A stretch of DNA of 64,000 nt from Paralvinella palmiformis (taxonomy: Eukaryota > Annelida > Polychaeta > Terebellida > Alvinellidae): positions 1,212,501-1,276,500 of the forward strand of contig JAODUP010000012.1 of NCBI GenBank assembly GCA_025642065.1, read 5' to 3'. Below are positions 12,868 to 25,002 of this stretch, in pieces. Within the stretch, counting starts at the first letter, position 1; each line of letters opens with the position of its first letter. The notes under the pieces were generated by a model that did not search any database, was not told the origin of the DNA, and saw only the letters and a list, made by a program, of their open reading frames with translations. A program made the position numbers and the translations under genes.

Positions 12868-13030
12868 CATTTTAGTGTTATAAATAAATTAGTATATTTC
12901 ACTTTTAGACAGAGCCAAAAGATCCTGATGATATATTGTTAGAGTGGCAGGATTTATAGATATCCAGTCTCACTTCAGTACCTATTTGGAGATGTACAAG
13001 ATAGTAGAATAGAAACAGTATTAATAATTG
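12868..13030 (+). repeat. Dispersed repeat F, copy 1
   Basis: A segment from TTTTAGTGTTATAAATAAAT through AGAGTGGCAGGAT to CTATTTGGAGATGTACAAGA is repeated at 27400-27605. Both copies are preceded by a GA microsatellite. The second copy has about 40 extra bases in the middle. No coding signal was seen, and the element class is unknown. Confidence 0.7.
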
Positions 13031-13224
13031 TGAAGTCATTATATCATTAATGCTGGATTTAGATAATGAACATATTATTAAATATAAAATGATATCAGAT
13101 TAATCTTTGGTTAATCAAACAATTTTTGAAAAACAAAATGATCATTTAGGAGTTATTTCCTCTGATTATTATTATTTTTATTATTATGACAATGCATCCA
13201 TCATGTTATCAACAGGGTTTTTTT

Positions 13225-13745
13225 AAAGTCACGTGAAAAAAGTCACAATTTTGGTAAGGTAAAACAAGTCACAGGAAAAAAGTCACATTTAATTTATGAT
13301 GGCCGGAATTAAAGTCACAGGGAAAACATATCACAATTTTGGATAGGAAAGAAAGTCAGGTAATCAAACAAAAATATTTAAGTTTGTCATAATTGATTTA
13401 AGTACCATTAACAATTAAATTAATAAAACAGAAAATATTTTAAATCAGTTATTAACTGGCAATACATAATTTGTACATGTTGACAGCACTATTAATATAT
13501 GATGACATTACATTACACGTTTTTTAGTTCAATTTCTTAAACACAATAAGGTAATCACACAAAACAGAAAGACACAGAAACAGTACTAACATATTAACCT
13601 TAAAAGTGAGAAAAACAGTAAAACTTTTTATTAAAGAAAGACCGGGAACAGTGCTAACATTGTCCTATTTCTATTTTTCCTGTGATTTCTTTCCGTGTGA
13701 CTTTTTATCCTATGACTTTTTTGTGTGACTTTTTCCCTGTGACCA
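13225..13745 (+). repeat. MITE-like element with iterated GTGACTTTTTTCC motifs, copy 2
   Basis: The left end carries AAAGTCACGTGAAAAAAGTC and further AAGTCAC...GGAAAA motifs. The right end carries the inverse (GTGACTTTTTCCCTGTGACC). This gives roughly 520 bp with iterated, inverted terminal motifs and an AT-rich non-coding core. The left 350 bp match the reverse complement of positions 20-400. It looks like a non-autonomous foldback or MITE element whose ends expanded by copying one short motif. Confidence 0.7.
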
Positions 13746-15340
13746 TTTAGCAACCATTAGTTAATGCCATTATGTCAAAATTGCTGCTCTTGTGTATTTC
13801 CACTAACAGATGACGAAACAGAAGATCCTGGTATAAATCATCTTCTCCTGACACAATATCAAGCCAGATAGCTGGCATGACTTATAAATTGTTAGTCACT
13901 TCTGACTAGATCAGTCAAGTGACTATACTCTCGATCAGACAGTCATCAATAGGCCTGACAAGAGTCAAGGTCTCAAACACATTTTGTGATTGTTGTCACA
14001 CCTATCTTAAATTAAAGAGCAAATAACATACATCAAATGTTCACAAAGACTTAGCTTCCTAATATTGATGAGCTCTAATGTTTTGCCATCTGCTTCCTTA
14101 TAACATATTCGTCCATATGAGTACAGAGGACCAGAAGGGTGTCGAACAATCTTAAAACTAACTGAAATGGTATTATAGCTTATCATCACACACTTCTTAT
14201 ACATTTATATCATATTAAATATACTGATTTCAGCATTTAGCCATATATCATTGTGGTTTAGTGTATATAGACAAATGATCAAATGTTCACACTAATGAAT
14301 GCATTAATGTCTAAGCATTTCACAGCTGAACTACACACTATTTTACATGTTGTTTCTGATGAAAGAAATATAATTAAATTTTAACATCTTCTTCACATAA
14401 ATGGTATTAGATCTCCAGGTAAGCGATAACAACAACACCAACAACACTACCAACAACAACACTACCAACAACAACAACAACGTAGAACTATATAGTTACA
14501 TCAGAATTATCTGAATAGCAAGCAAATATCAGTATCATTATATATAAAAAAATATAATCTTATCCAGATATTGTTCTTAATTACACTTCATTTAAATACA
14601 AATTTGGCAAAAAAGACCAATTTCAGTTTTCTTGATGTTTGATTTGTGTTGAGATCTTTTATTCCCGCCATCTTAAGTCGTTCAGGTCTTTTATTCCTCA
14701 ATGAACTATATATCTGTCATTTATTTTGTGTATTCTGTTCTTGGCCTCAGTAATTAATTAGTGTTACCTTTGGTACTCTTCTCTATGATCATTGATTATG
14801 ATTATCAACTCCAAATCGACATTAACCTATCATCAGATAAATTAGAGGAAAGATAGACTTAATAACAATGTAACAAGATAATAGTGAGTCTAGTGAGTCG
14901 TAACACAGAGTGTTAATGGATGCTATAGGATGGCAATAAATGCGTCTAATTAAACATTTATATTATTATATACACTTATATATATATTTTTAATTAATAT
15001 CACATGGCATTATGTACGTTAAAAAGAGTTAGGTTTTTTTTCTCTTCAACTCTGAATAAAAATATATATGAAGGAAAGAATGAGGCTTTAAAGCTATAAA
15101 ATAAAAACACTAAATCCCCTTTGATTGGTTTGAAGACTAATCATAACGGTTCGTGCATACCTTAGCCAAAATAACCCTCATGATCATTAAAAAAAAGAAA
15201 TCAACGCATCACATCCGAAGTCTGGATAGTGTTGTACTATACGGAAACAAATTTGGAGTCCGAAAATGTGATCATAAAGCAGAAGCGCGCTTATTTCTCA
15301 TCCAAATGAGTTATGTCTAATTTGACATAAAGAACAAAAA
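13746..15340. other. Intergenic region, no gene recognised
   Basis: AT-rich sequence with only short frames. There is a CAA/CCAACAACA-type low-complexity run at about 14428-14482 and short TA runs. No exon, RNA gene or mobile-element protein motif was seen. Confidence 0.5.
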
Positions 15341-16707
15341 ATGAATACCAAATCACCGAAAGAATCATTTGAGTTTGTAAATGTAATTAGAGATGACTTG
15401 TCTGTTTTCATCCTACATATATATATGAGTCGCTAGTATTCCAAATAATGCCAAAAGATGGTAACCGTGGTTATAATTGTGGTGGCGTATAGACCAAATA
15501 CAGCCCCTCGGGCTGATGTTAATATATTTACTGCTTGGCGTATTGGATCAGATAAATGCTGAAAATAAGAAAGGGGTCATTATGGGGGATATGAATATAG
15601 ATATGCTTAAATACGGTCCTCATGGTGCGACTTATGCATACGTTAGTGACATTTTTCGCGGGGATTTCTTCCGCGTATTTTAAAACCAACTAGAATCCAA
15701 CACAAATTAACTCATACAACCACCACACTCATAGATCACAAATTTTCGAATGATGAAAAAAATGAGATAATGATAAATAGTGTAGCTGATTATTTCGCTG
15801 TATTTTATATATCAAATCTACTTCAAATGTTAAGCTTGGTCCAACGGAATTTAAACGCGTTCGTTCATTTACTGACAAGAATATAGCCATGTTTAGATCA
15901 GAACTAGGTAGGGTTCATTTTTCAGCCATTTTATTATCTCCGTGACCCAATGAAGCATATACTAAATTTATTGATTTATATAAAATGGCGTTTGACCGAT
16001 CTTTCCTTTTGAGGACGATTACAGTTACTAATAGAAATGTTAAACGTGCTCCGTGGATGACACCTGGACACCTAACTTATTCCAGAAAGAAAGTTAAATT
16101 ACGCAATAAGAAATTAATTAAACGCACCGAAACAAATATAAGGAATTACAAAACATATGAAAAAATATTCTAAAGGTTAAAACGTATAGCTAAAATAACA
16201 TACTTTAAAACTGAACTCGAGGAAACATAAAACAAATGTGGAAAGTTCTGAATAAAGCTATAGGAAGTGATAACAATACCAGACAATTTCCTCAAACATT
16301 TAACATTGATAATAAAACTGCGAGTAATAAATCAAAAATAGCTTCTGTGTCTGATGAATTCTTTGCAGACATCGGCCAAACTATCAGTCATAACGTTCCT
16401 TCAATAGTTCGTAACTTTGATATATACTTATCAAATCATAATGTTTAATCTATATTTCTTAGTCCAGTTATTCCCGCTGATATTCTTAATATTACCCGGA
16501 AACTTAAACCCAAAACTAGTTATGGCGAGGATAGTATCTCCACTAAATTACTAAAATTGACAATAGATCTAATTACCGTCCCATTTATACATATTGCCAA
16601 CCTCACTTTCCAAACAGGGATTTTCCCAAATGACTTGAAATGTACAAAGTTATACCGATCTATAAAGCAGCTGATCCATGTCAAATAAATAATTATCCAC
16701 CTATTAG
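15340..16707 (+). pseudogene. LINE, 5' part: endonuclease and start of reverse transcriptase
   Basis: Frame-broken coding remnants of a non-LTR retrotransposon. An APE-type endonuclease stretch contains VAYRPNTAPRADVN and GVIMGDMNIDMLK, with the characteristic GD-x-N-x-D motif, at about 15470-15620. A linker follows with RAPWMTPGHL at about 16050. The start of the reverse transcriptase reads IYKAADPCQINNYPPIS at about 16650-16707, the usual IYK...NNYRPIS entry into the RT domain. The frame stops at 16707, where a DNA transposon is inserted; the next RT residues resume at 19278. Stops and frameshifts make the endonuclease non-functional. Confidence 0.8.
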
Positions 16708-19277
16708 CAAAGACTATATAAAATAAGACGGGACAGTGACCGATAGCTTACGGCATTGCGTGAAATAAACTGTTAGCAGCGCCGCCTTGCAGAAAACATG
16801 GTAGACTTTTTTAAATTTTCGAATGGACTTTCACAAGAGAAGTTGGCTTTAAACAGGCATTAGACAATCTAACTGGATATATTCATGAATAAAAGTTAAA
16901 TAAATGAGGGAAAAGAGTTATAGTGGCATCTATAGTATAGAGAATGAGTGGCCTGGGACTATGAAATTAATTAGAAAGTTGGATTTGCCACTCATTTGGT
17001 GCAGTTGAATAGTGTAATAAGTAGGCCTAGTCACTAGTGTAGAGTTAGTTTTTGCATGATTTATTTTACTATGCAAGGTGTGTTATGATAGATATGTGTC
17101 TAAATGACCATTATTATTACTGATCATGTGTTTCAGACACCATGTTATGTTTCTTTCACATAATCACCATGCTAAAAATATATTGGTCAATGAGCAAATA
17201 TATTCTGGAAATAAAACAAGGCAGTGAGTTAAATTAGTTCACTTTATTATATGTAAATGCTATCACATGACATGAATGTAATATGAAATGAAAATAACAC
17301 ACATCATATACAAGATCCACAACTAGAAAACTCAGAATGTAATCCTTAAATATTCAATAAATGATATGTTCTACTTTATATGCACATAAACACACAATAA
17401 ATAATAATTAATGAGACTGATCAATCAACAATGCCTTAATTAAAAAAAAAACAGTTCTTTTTACCCTTGGAACTATTTAATTCTCTAATATTCACACGTA
17501 CAACATGATGTAGACAGATATTAACATACAAGTGTATAACAAACTGTAATGTTTTACAAGAATCACATTCTAACTTTCCTTGTATCTTTTACAGTATAAG
17601 TGTTACTAATATAGATCTAACTTTAATCATGTGGAGGATCTTTTCAATATTATTATGGAATTCTGCTTCTATCAATGTATGCACCAATAGTGGAAAGATC
17701 TTGATACTGCTTAGCAGCAATAAACACATGGGCAGAGTGTGTTTTATTAAAAAGATCAACTAAACCTGCAGCCCATTTACTACACAACATTTTTGTAATT
17801 TTGTGAGAAATGTATCCCGCTATATAAATGATGATATTGTCTACCTCTACTGTAAGCAGAGTTTGAGGGCTAAAAATAACTATGAGACATCTGATGGCAT
17901 CAGGTATCTTGGAAGAAGGAACTGGTGGGTTTAGAGGCTCATTGTGTTGGACTGGAGCAATACATTTCAAATTAAATAGAAATGTATCGACATCCTGATG
18001 ACAGTTAGACAAAGCACTTGTGCACAAAATATGACCATGATCTGTCAGAAGGCAATATGGAATTGTGTGGCACCAAGGTTGTCCCTGTGCCCACCCTTTC
18101 ACGCTCCCTGAAAACGCTGGCAAACGTGGTGGATCATAGAAGATAATGACATGATTATTGTTGTGCATAAAATGTGGCTTGCTAACAGATGCTCCTAGTT
18201 TTGACTGATTATTTGACCCTTGATCACATATTATAGCTTTGACAATAAGGCAACATGTTAGAACTTGAAGTACTGCTGGTTACAAAATAGCCAACGACTG
18301 ACAAAATATTTAAATTTTCCAGCATCTCCAAAATCTTCCACCTCATCATGCTCAGAGTGATATGACACATTTTCTTTTATTGCCAGTTCATCAAGAACAA
18401 CACAGCATAATTTCAACTGATCTGCAATTTACATTAACTTTAAGTTTGAAAGTGTCCAACAAAGCTTTATGTTTATGGACTGCAATGTTGAAGTTAAGAT
18501 GACACAAAATCTAGAGCTGGACCGGACATATGTTTAGCAAGTTCGTTCACCAACTGAGCCACAGACATGTCATCCGTAGCTGTTACTTTGAGTTGAGTGG
18601 CCATGAGCACATTTCAGCCTGGTAATTTGTACTTGTAGTCTGGATGTAGAGTCTACATGCTTTGAGTTTCTTTTTCCTGGGGGTTAGATCAGCAGATGGT
18701 GACCATATTGGACCAACTGTAAATAAAAAGCATGTGATTTAATTTTGATTAACCTCTAAGATTAAGTCAAGTAACATGGATTATTTATTCAGTTAACCAA
18801 ACTCGTGATAATCACAATCATAGCCATTTCTTCAGCATCAAAGGACTTGTGATATAATTCATTAATTGTATTTCAATAATAATATGAAATAATTTTACAG
18901 ATAATTTCAACGATTATTGATTGGCAACCACTGAGCCAGCAGTCTGACTGCCCTGAGCAGGCGATAATATAGGTATTACGATTATTTCGCTCGGCTACTC
19001 TTTCTCAATCACATTTGGCATGTTACCTACCTCTTTGTTCTCCCTTTTAAATTTGAAAAATTATAGTCCTGGACATTTTCCTCGCCAGTTGTGGGAATGA
19101 TGGGCCGCACAATAATCGCCTGTTTCCAATTGTTTAGATCTATTAATTTTCGCGCTATGAATGAATGATACTGTACATTTTGCTCGTAATCTACCATGTC
19201 TACCGCAAGGCGGCAACACTGCATATTTATTACACGCCAAACAGCAAGCTGTCCCATCTTCCCATATACGATCTTTG
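16708..19277 (-). mobile_element. P-element-like (THAP) DNA transposon, degraded
   Basis: About 2.57 kb inserted in a LINE. The ends are inverted repeats: the left begins CAAAGACTATATA and then AAGACGGGACAG, and the right, reverse-complemented, begins CAAAGATCGTATATG and then AAGATGGGACAG. Similarity extends about 90 bp, to GCCGCCTTGC...ACATGG. The sequence CTATTAG flanks both sides (16701-16707 and 19278-19284), a 7- or 8-bp target duplication as expected for P elements. The minus strand encodes P-transposase motifs: LDELAIKENVSYHSEH (about 18320-18400), CDQGSNNQSKLGASVSKPHF, and IAGYISHKITKMLC. A THAP-like N-terminus (VQYHSF...NWKQAI) lies at 19027-19257. Multiple stops and frame shifts make it inactive. 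Confidence 0.75.
17653..18168 (-). pseudogene. P-element-type transposase, C-terminal open segment
   Basis: This 171-codon segment is the longest intact piece of the transposase on the minus strand. It reads FYDPPRLPAFSGSVKG near its start, where P-type transposases have a F(F/Y)DPPHLLK-like motif. Near the end it has IIIYIAGYISHKITKMLC, similar to the IAGY(V/I)AHK motif of THAP9/P transposases. The reading frame continues upstream without a Met (CDQGSNNQSKLGASVSK), so the apparent start at 18168 is internal. Catalytic residues cannot be fully checked because the middle part is frameshifted. It is certainly not a host gene in its present form. Confidence 0.7.
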
Positions 19278-19695
19278 CTATTAGTCTGTTGTCGTCTTAT
19301 TCCAAAATATTTGAATGGCTAATATATACTAACATAATGAATATCCTAAATATTAATAACATACTTTATCAACACCAGTACTGTTTCAGGGCTAAGCATT
19401 CGACAAGTCATCCCGTTATTCATTTATTAAATCATTGTGCCGATGTAGGTAATGCAAAGCCGACCAAATTAACTTTGGCGACATTCTGTGACTCAAGTAA
19501 AGCATTCGACACGATTAGTTCCAATATTTTGCTTAACAAACTCAAGGTATATGGGATACGTAGTTTAGCGAACAAATGGATAGAAAGTTATCTATCAAAT
19601 AGAACTCAATTCGTTGAAATTGAATCACATTTGTCGTCTTGTTTGCCTGTTCAATGTGGCTTCCCACAAGGCTCGATTCTTGGTCCTCTTTTATT

Positions 19696-19734
<39 letters not shown>

Positions 19735-20140
19735 CAACATTTATTATAGCACACATGAAAATATACTCTGTTTTGCAGATGATACTACAGTTTACTTGTC
19801 AGATAACAATCCATCTCATCTTTTTACTAGAGCTAATAAATGCCTAAATGAAATATTTAATTGGTTCCGTGTCAACAAGTTATCTCTAAATGCGAAGTAA
19901 CCCAATACATGATCATTCAACAATCAAAAAATTTCTAAAATCAGATCAATACAATTTATCCATATATGAAAAGAGTCTAATACGTGCACATTCTTGTAAA
20001 TTTCTTGGTATACATGGTATCCGAAATTAAACATCCATTCAACATATAACTCGTTTAAGCGATCTATAAAAACTATGTGTCTAGGTAAGTACGCTGTCAT
20101 AGTCAACTGCAGCAACCCATAGTGTATCGTCTGCCATAAA
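19278..20140 (+). pseudogene. LINE, 3' part: reverse transcriptase core
   Basis: The RT domain interrupted at 16707 resumes exactly with ISLLSSYSKIFEWLIYTNIM. It has CDSSKAFDTISSNILLNKL (motif A), CGFPQGSILGPLLF (motif B) and CFADDTTVYLS (motif C, catalytic DD present). The longest open part runs to the stop at 19898-19900. Beyond it, IRAHSCKFLGIHGI and THITRL-like scraps continue the domain in another frame. A (TA)n array is inserted in frame between motifs B and C, replacing the usual IYINDI. The motif style is that of Jockey/CR1-type LINEs, but clade assignment needs alignment. Confidence 0.85.
19702..19731. repeat. TA microsatellite inside reverse transcriptase
   Basis: About 30 bp of perfect TA, translated as alternating Ile and Tyr between LLFII and MNNIYYST. 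It keeps the reading frame of the LINE. Confidence 0.9.
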
Positions 20141-20311
20141 TAATTTTAATTATACAAATAGGTGGTGTTTCTTGTTCGTCTTATTTTTGTTTTCATATTT
20201 CTACTCTTACACCGTGATGGGTGGTGCTTGTGTGTGTGTCCACGTTTTCTTATTTGCTCCTGTTTTACTGCTCTTTTATCTCATGTACATGTATATATGT
20301 ACGTATGTACG

Positions 20312-20413
<102 letters not shown>

Positions 20414-20945
20414 TTCTTATACGTTTATTCATAGGGAGTAGCAGGTAGACAATCTTTCTAAGTTATGCTACTCCCTCCATTTCCTTAGTAAATATTACTG
20501 TATTGTTTATGTAACTATGTATGCACATGGAAATGGAAATCTATCTACGGAACGGACACGGTTACGTTATGATAGTAATAACTAGATGACGCCGTTATGT
20601 TATGTTATATTCTTATGTAATTTACGTTATCCCACGTGTTAGCATGTTATGTTATGTTAACATTTCTATAGAGCACCTAATTTATTTAACTGTTTTGTAA
20701 CAGAGAGTTCATCAGTAAAGTTCTTATTCTCTGTATAGTTTCTCTTTTGTTTTTTGGTTTATTCACATATTAATAAGGATGGGACACGAAACAAACATTA
20801 TTTCTGTTGTTTACACTAAAATATAATATGATATATTAATTTGTAATTGACACTTGTTTTATACCCACTAAATTTTATAAATCAGTGTCACTGATGCCTC
20901 TTTAATGATGAAGTGAGAGTTTATTATGTGTGTCATCTTACACCG

Positions 20946-21522
20946 TTAAGGGAACAGTTCACCTTCATTTCAAATTTTGGGTGTTAATACAAATATGTTC
21001 AGAAATATGTCAGAATTTGAACATGATCAACCACATATTCAAGAATCTAGTTCAAAGTGCTGATAAATCGACTGTGCGCGACTCCATTTTGAAGCTAGAA
21101 TGAGACCGGAAGCTCCTGAATGTTGACATCACTTGAAACAAGAAGTTTGATCGGAAGTCTGGATAACCCGTCTAAAAGCATGTAAACAAGTCTTAGCCAA
21201 GAAGCTTGTAAATGTTACACCATGAATGACATACAGGCATGTCAGTTCGAGCAAGAAGGAACATTACGAGATGAAGATGAATCTGATTCGAAGAAAGCGG
21301 AATCACCAAAGAAAGAGCACTTGACCTTACTCCTTCCCGCCATCGAATCTGGCATCCTGCGAAGTCATAATGGCGACCCTCCCGAAATTTGGATTATTTC
21401 CTTGTATCTATGATATCAAGTATACTGTATAGTTCATGATTTTTTTAAAATGAAATTTTGGGTTACTTTTATACGAATTACATATTTAAGTAATATTATC
21501 CGAAAGGGAACTGTTCCTTTAA
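20946..21522 (+). mobile_element. TTAA-flanked MITE, copy 1
   Basis: The left end is TTAAGGGAACAGTTCACC. The right end, reverse-complemented, is TTAAAGGAACAGTTCCC. This gives inverted ends of about 15 bp, each starting at a TTAA. A second, shorter copy at 28747-29143 has the same ends and internal segments (CAACCACATATT; TAAACAAGT...AGCCAA). TTAA target duplications are typical of piggyBac-type transposases. The terminal sequence here (GGAACAG) is not the classic piggyBac CCC start, so the family is an inference. A 64-codon frame (MNDIQACQFEQEG...) lies inside at 21222-21413 and has no recognised homology. Confidence 0.65.
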
Positions 21523-21557
21523 TAGTTGTGTAGGGAATCAGTGACAAGACAGAATAC

Positions 21558-23420
21558 TAGTATGTTTAGGAAGCTAAATAATGACCTCTCTTGTAGCAGA
21601 TTTAAACAATTCTGGAACCTTGTGCGCAAATGAAAATCCAATACGTCAACCTCGCATAATGACATTTCGATCGAAAAATTAATGAAACACTGAGTATAGC
21701 GGTAGTGTCATAATTAATGAAGCTGATACATTTGTTCAAGATAAAGCGAACGCTCTACGTGGCAAACGACTGACGGACATATCGGTGGATAACGTGGTGA
21801 TCGCGAGTAGCATTGCCAAGATGAAAATTGACTGGGCACCAGGCTTGGATGGCGTTATGACTAAGCATCATAAGGGTGCATGCAACACAAACGTAGTCGC
21901 AGTTGTTCGCTCCATCTTTAATATATGCCTACAATTTGGTGTTGTGCCAAGTAATTTCAGGAACGGACTTCTTATACCTATATTAAAGAAACTACACAGT
22001 GATACATCGGTGCCAAATAATTACCGGCCGGTGACAATATCACCCACTTTATCCAAATTGATGGAAATTATCATATTATCACACACACGACATTAGTTTA
22101 GTGATGCTCAGTTTGGCTTCATCGAAGGGCGCGGTACGCAAATGGCGATAACATTGGTAAACGATGTTGTAAAATATTGTACGCAAAGAGGATCACGGTT
22201 ATATACATGTTTACTTGACACCGAAGGTGCTTTTGATGCGATTACTCATAGTATTCTGTTCAGGAAAGGATCTGGAGTGATCCCGGATCAGATGTGGAGG
22301 ATTTTATTTGACTGGTACTCTGATCTTAAAGTGTGCATTAGATGGAACAATTAAATGAGTGATTGTATCCAGGTTTTAAAAGGCGCACGACAGGGAGGAT
22401 TGTTATCCCCCTTCCTTTTTAATCTATTTTTTCAGCAATTTATCCACATTTTGAATTGTACGGTTGGATGAATTTTAATTAATGATGTGCCATATAATGT
22501 ATTTTGTTATGCTGATTATTTGATACTGACAAGTACTAGTATGACAGGACTCCAGAAGCTGATGAACTGTGCAAATAATTATATTGTTTCACATGGACTT
22601 CGGTTTAACCCCACCAACACACAGTGCGCCACATTTGGACAAAAGCCCAACAAACTGGATGGTTCCTCGGTGGTTGCAAATTAGCAGAGACTGACAGAAT
22701 CCAATACATCGGGGCGGTTATTTCGGATAATCCATTCCATCATGTCGAATCCCGCATCAGTGCCTGTCGCAGAGCCTTTTATGCTCTCCAATGTGTAGGC
22801 CTGCGTAAGCGTGGTACAAATCCTGAAACACGATACGCTATTTGTGGAAGACGGCACTCAGACCTGTGCTTACATACGGAATATGTCCAAAAAAGCAATC
22901 GGATCACTAAATTGTTGAAGGCTGCCATTGGCCTGAAATCATACTGTAGGAATACACCCATATTAAAACTATGAATATTAAAATAATATTCCAGTTCATA
23001 GGAGAGAGTCAGAGGGATATAATGAAATCACTTATTCGAAATGAAACGAAAAGAACTAAAATTCTATTCTTATATACTATCACTGAGACAATCTGATATG
23101 AACGTCATTGCTGGCCGAACAATGGTACAATGGAAAAAGGACGATGTGTCAATGATTAGGTACTTGTATGATGATACATATTCTAGTCAAGTCAAAAGAC
23201 AGCGTAAACCTGTAAAAAACGATGACCTAGTCGACAATGTGAAACAGATTATAGTCAACGGATTTTATAACCCTTACATGCTTAATTTACTTTTATGTCT
23301 TTTTTAATAGTTTAAACTGTAAACGGTTTGAGATATATTTTATTCTGTGTCTCCTCAGCACTATTGTGCAGTTTATTGTACCCTCTCCTATTTGGAGGTT
23401 TTATTAATAAAATAATAAAC
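21558..23420 (+). pseudogene. Second LINE, 5'-truncated, defective reverse transcriptase
   Basis: Broken RT coding sequence. DWAPGLDGV, LIPILKK and NNYRPVTISPTLSKLME lie at 21785-22096. After a stop come AQFGFIEGRGTQMAI and LDTEGAFDAITHSILF (motif A). GARQGGLLSPFLFNLF (motif B) is followed by CYADYLIL, where the catalytic YADD has become YADY. A C-terminal RISACRRAFYALQCVGL block with a ...NPETRYAI motif follows at 22680-22975, in another frame. The endonuclease is absent, as expected for a 5'-truncated insertion. The 3' end has an AATAAAATAATAAA tail at about 23405-23420. The style differs from the LINE at 15340-20140, so it is a different family. Confidence 0.85.
23317..23372 (+). repeat. 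LINE 3' UTR segment, duplicated at 23708-23763
   Basis: The sequence from TAAACGGTTTGAGATATATT to CACTATTGTGCAG in the LINE 3' region occurs again, essentially unchanged, about 390 bp downstream after a TA array. Confidence 0.9.
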
Positions 23421-23652
23421 TCGTTGTGACAGAGCGCCAATAATTGTATTACATTATGACATAATCAACCCAAATTTAGCTTTAAAAATAGTTTTGTCGT
23501 CAGAGGGCAACATCATAGCTAATCCTATTACTCGAACCAACTACTTCCCTCCTAGGGAAACAGATAAAACTACCTTATTCAAGTAGATAAATAGGCTTAG
23601 TACTTTGCTTATGTTAACAAATGTTTGACCGTCTACCGTGCGATCAGTGAAC

Positions 23653-23655
<3 letters not shown>

Positions 23656-23706
<51 letters not shown>
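23656..23706. repeat. TA microsatellite
   Basis: About 50 bp of TA repeats, placed directly before the second copy of the LINE 3' segment. Confidence 0.95.
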
Positions 23707-23707
<1 letters not shown>

Positions 23708-23711
<4 letters not shown>

Positions 23712-23763
23712 AAACGGTTTGAGATATATTTTATTCTGTGTCTCCTCAGCACTATTGTGCAGA
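23708..23763 (+). repeat. Second copy of the LINE 3' UTR segment
   Basis: Near-identical to 23317-23372 over about 55 bp. The flanks differ on both sides, so it is an isolated duplicate rather than a full second LINE. Confidence 0.9.
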
Positions 23764-24189
23764 TTTCCATTGATTTTTATTACAGAAGCTGATGGAAATC
23801 CTCTGATGGCAATGTAGTTGTGAATTATTTGAAATCGTTTCATCTAAGTTACGACAAAACAATCGGTCACGGGACATTTTTTAAGAACATTGACTGCAAA
23901 CAAAACACAAAATTGGTTTACAAACACTTAGACTTAAGGATAATTGTTACTTAGCTAGGTTGAATACACTCACGACTTTATTACCTTTTTATTACCTCAA
24001 GTTATGACAAATGAATGCTGAGATGGTTTTTAAAAATGAATAAAATAATAACACCCGTTCCGTAATCAAATGTTGGGTAAGTTTGGTCTTTTACATCAAT
24101 CAATTGATCTGATCATGCTTACTGACTACGTAATCTTCATTAAATTTTGTAATTCCACACTTGTCCAGAAAACTAGGTACACAACAACA

Positions 24190-24215
24190 AAAACAACACA
24201 CACACACGCACCTAA

Positions 24216-24284
<69 letters not shown>

Positions 24285-24526
24285 GTGCTATTTTGGGCTG
24301 AGTGAAAATACTATTATTTCTGTTATTGTCGGAGGTATTAGAATTATTATCATAATAGATATTATATGTACTGATATATATGCTTTATTTCCTGTTATAG
24401 CTGCGTTATATATGTACTAATATATAAAATTTGTTTTCTATTTAGGTAGTAGTCGTTTGATCATAATTCTGTAAGAATTATAAACATCACGAAAACCTGA
24501 GCCCACGCCTTTATTATATGTAACAC

Positions 24527-24562
<36 letters not shown>
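24190..24562. repeat. Dispersed repeat E, copy 2, with CA/TA ends
   Basis: (CA)n and (TA)n at 24196-24285 are followed by GTGCTATTTTGGGCTGAGTG. Then comes an AT-rich core, then CCTGAGCCCACGCCTTTATT and (CA)n at 24525-24562. This has the same segment order as 11262-11590. Confidence 0.65.
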
Positions 24563-24565
<3 letters not shown>

Positions 24566-25002
24566 TTGCATTGAATATTCACTCGTTCACCTCAGCAAGG
24601 CATGTTCATTTTATATTCCTGTTTGGCACTGGCATAACCGGTGTTCTAACGGTATGCGGGAACAACGGCCTGTCTCAACTCTGAGGTAATGAGAGCCGAG
24701 GGGAAGTCTTGTGCTAGCTCTCCGACATTGTTCTGTGATATCTGTTGCACCAGTCATCTGTAAGATTTGGCTAATTACCAAATTTGGGTTAATTTGGAGG
24801 TACCCACAAGCTGATGAGTAGACCAGACACATGCATAGGTATACGCATACATCTATCGATATGTGGAGGTATGGAACATTTTATTTTTAGATTAATGTAT
24901 GTATAGTTGTATTTGTATTTAGATTTATGGAGGTAGGTCTCGAAGGATGTTTAGATATGTTGATGCTCTGTGCCTGTTGCCTCTTTATATGTACCCTAAA
25001 AC
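24563..25002. repeat. Long dispersed repeat D, copy 1
   Basis: About 440 bp from GTTGCATTGAATATTCACTC to ATGTACCCTAAAAC. It is essentially identical to 26453-26883, including an identical 73-codon minus-strand frame (24611-24832 and 26499-26720). That frame has no recognised domain and is probably incidental. Both copies are preceded by a CA array. Confidence 0.85.
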
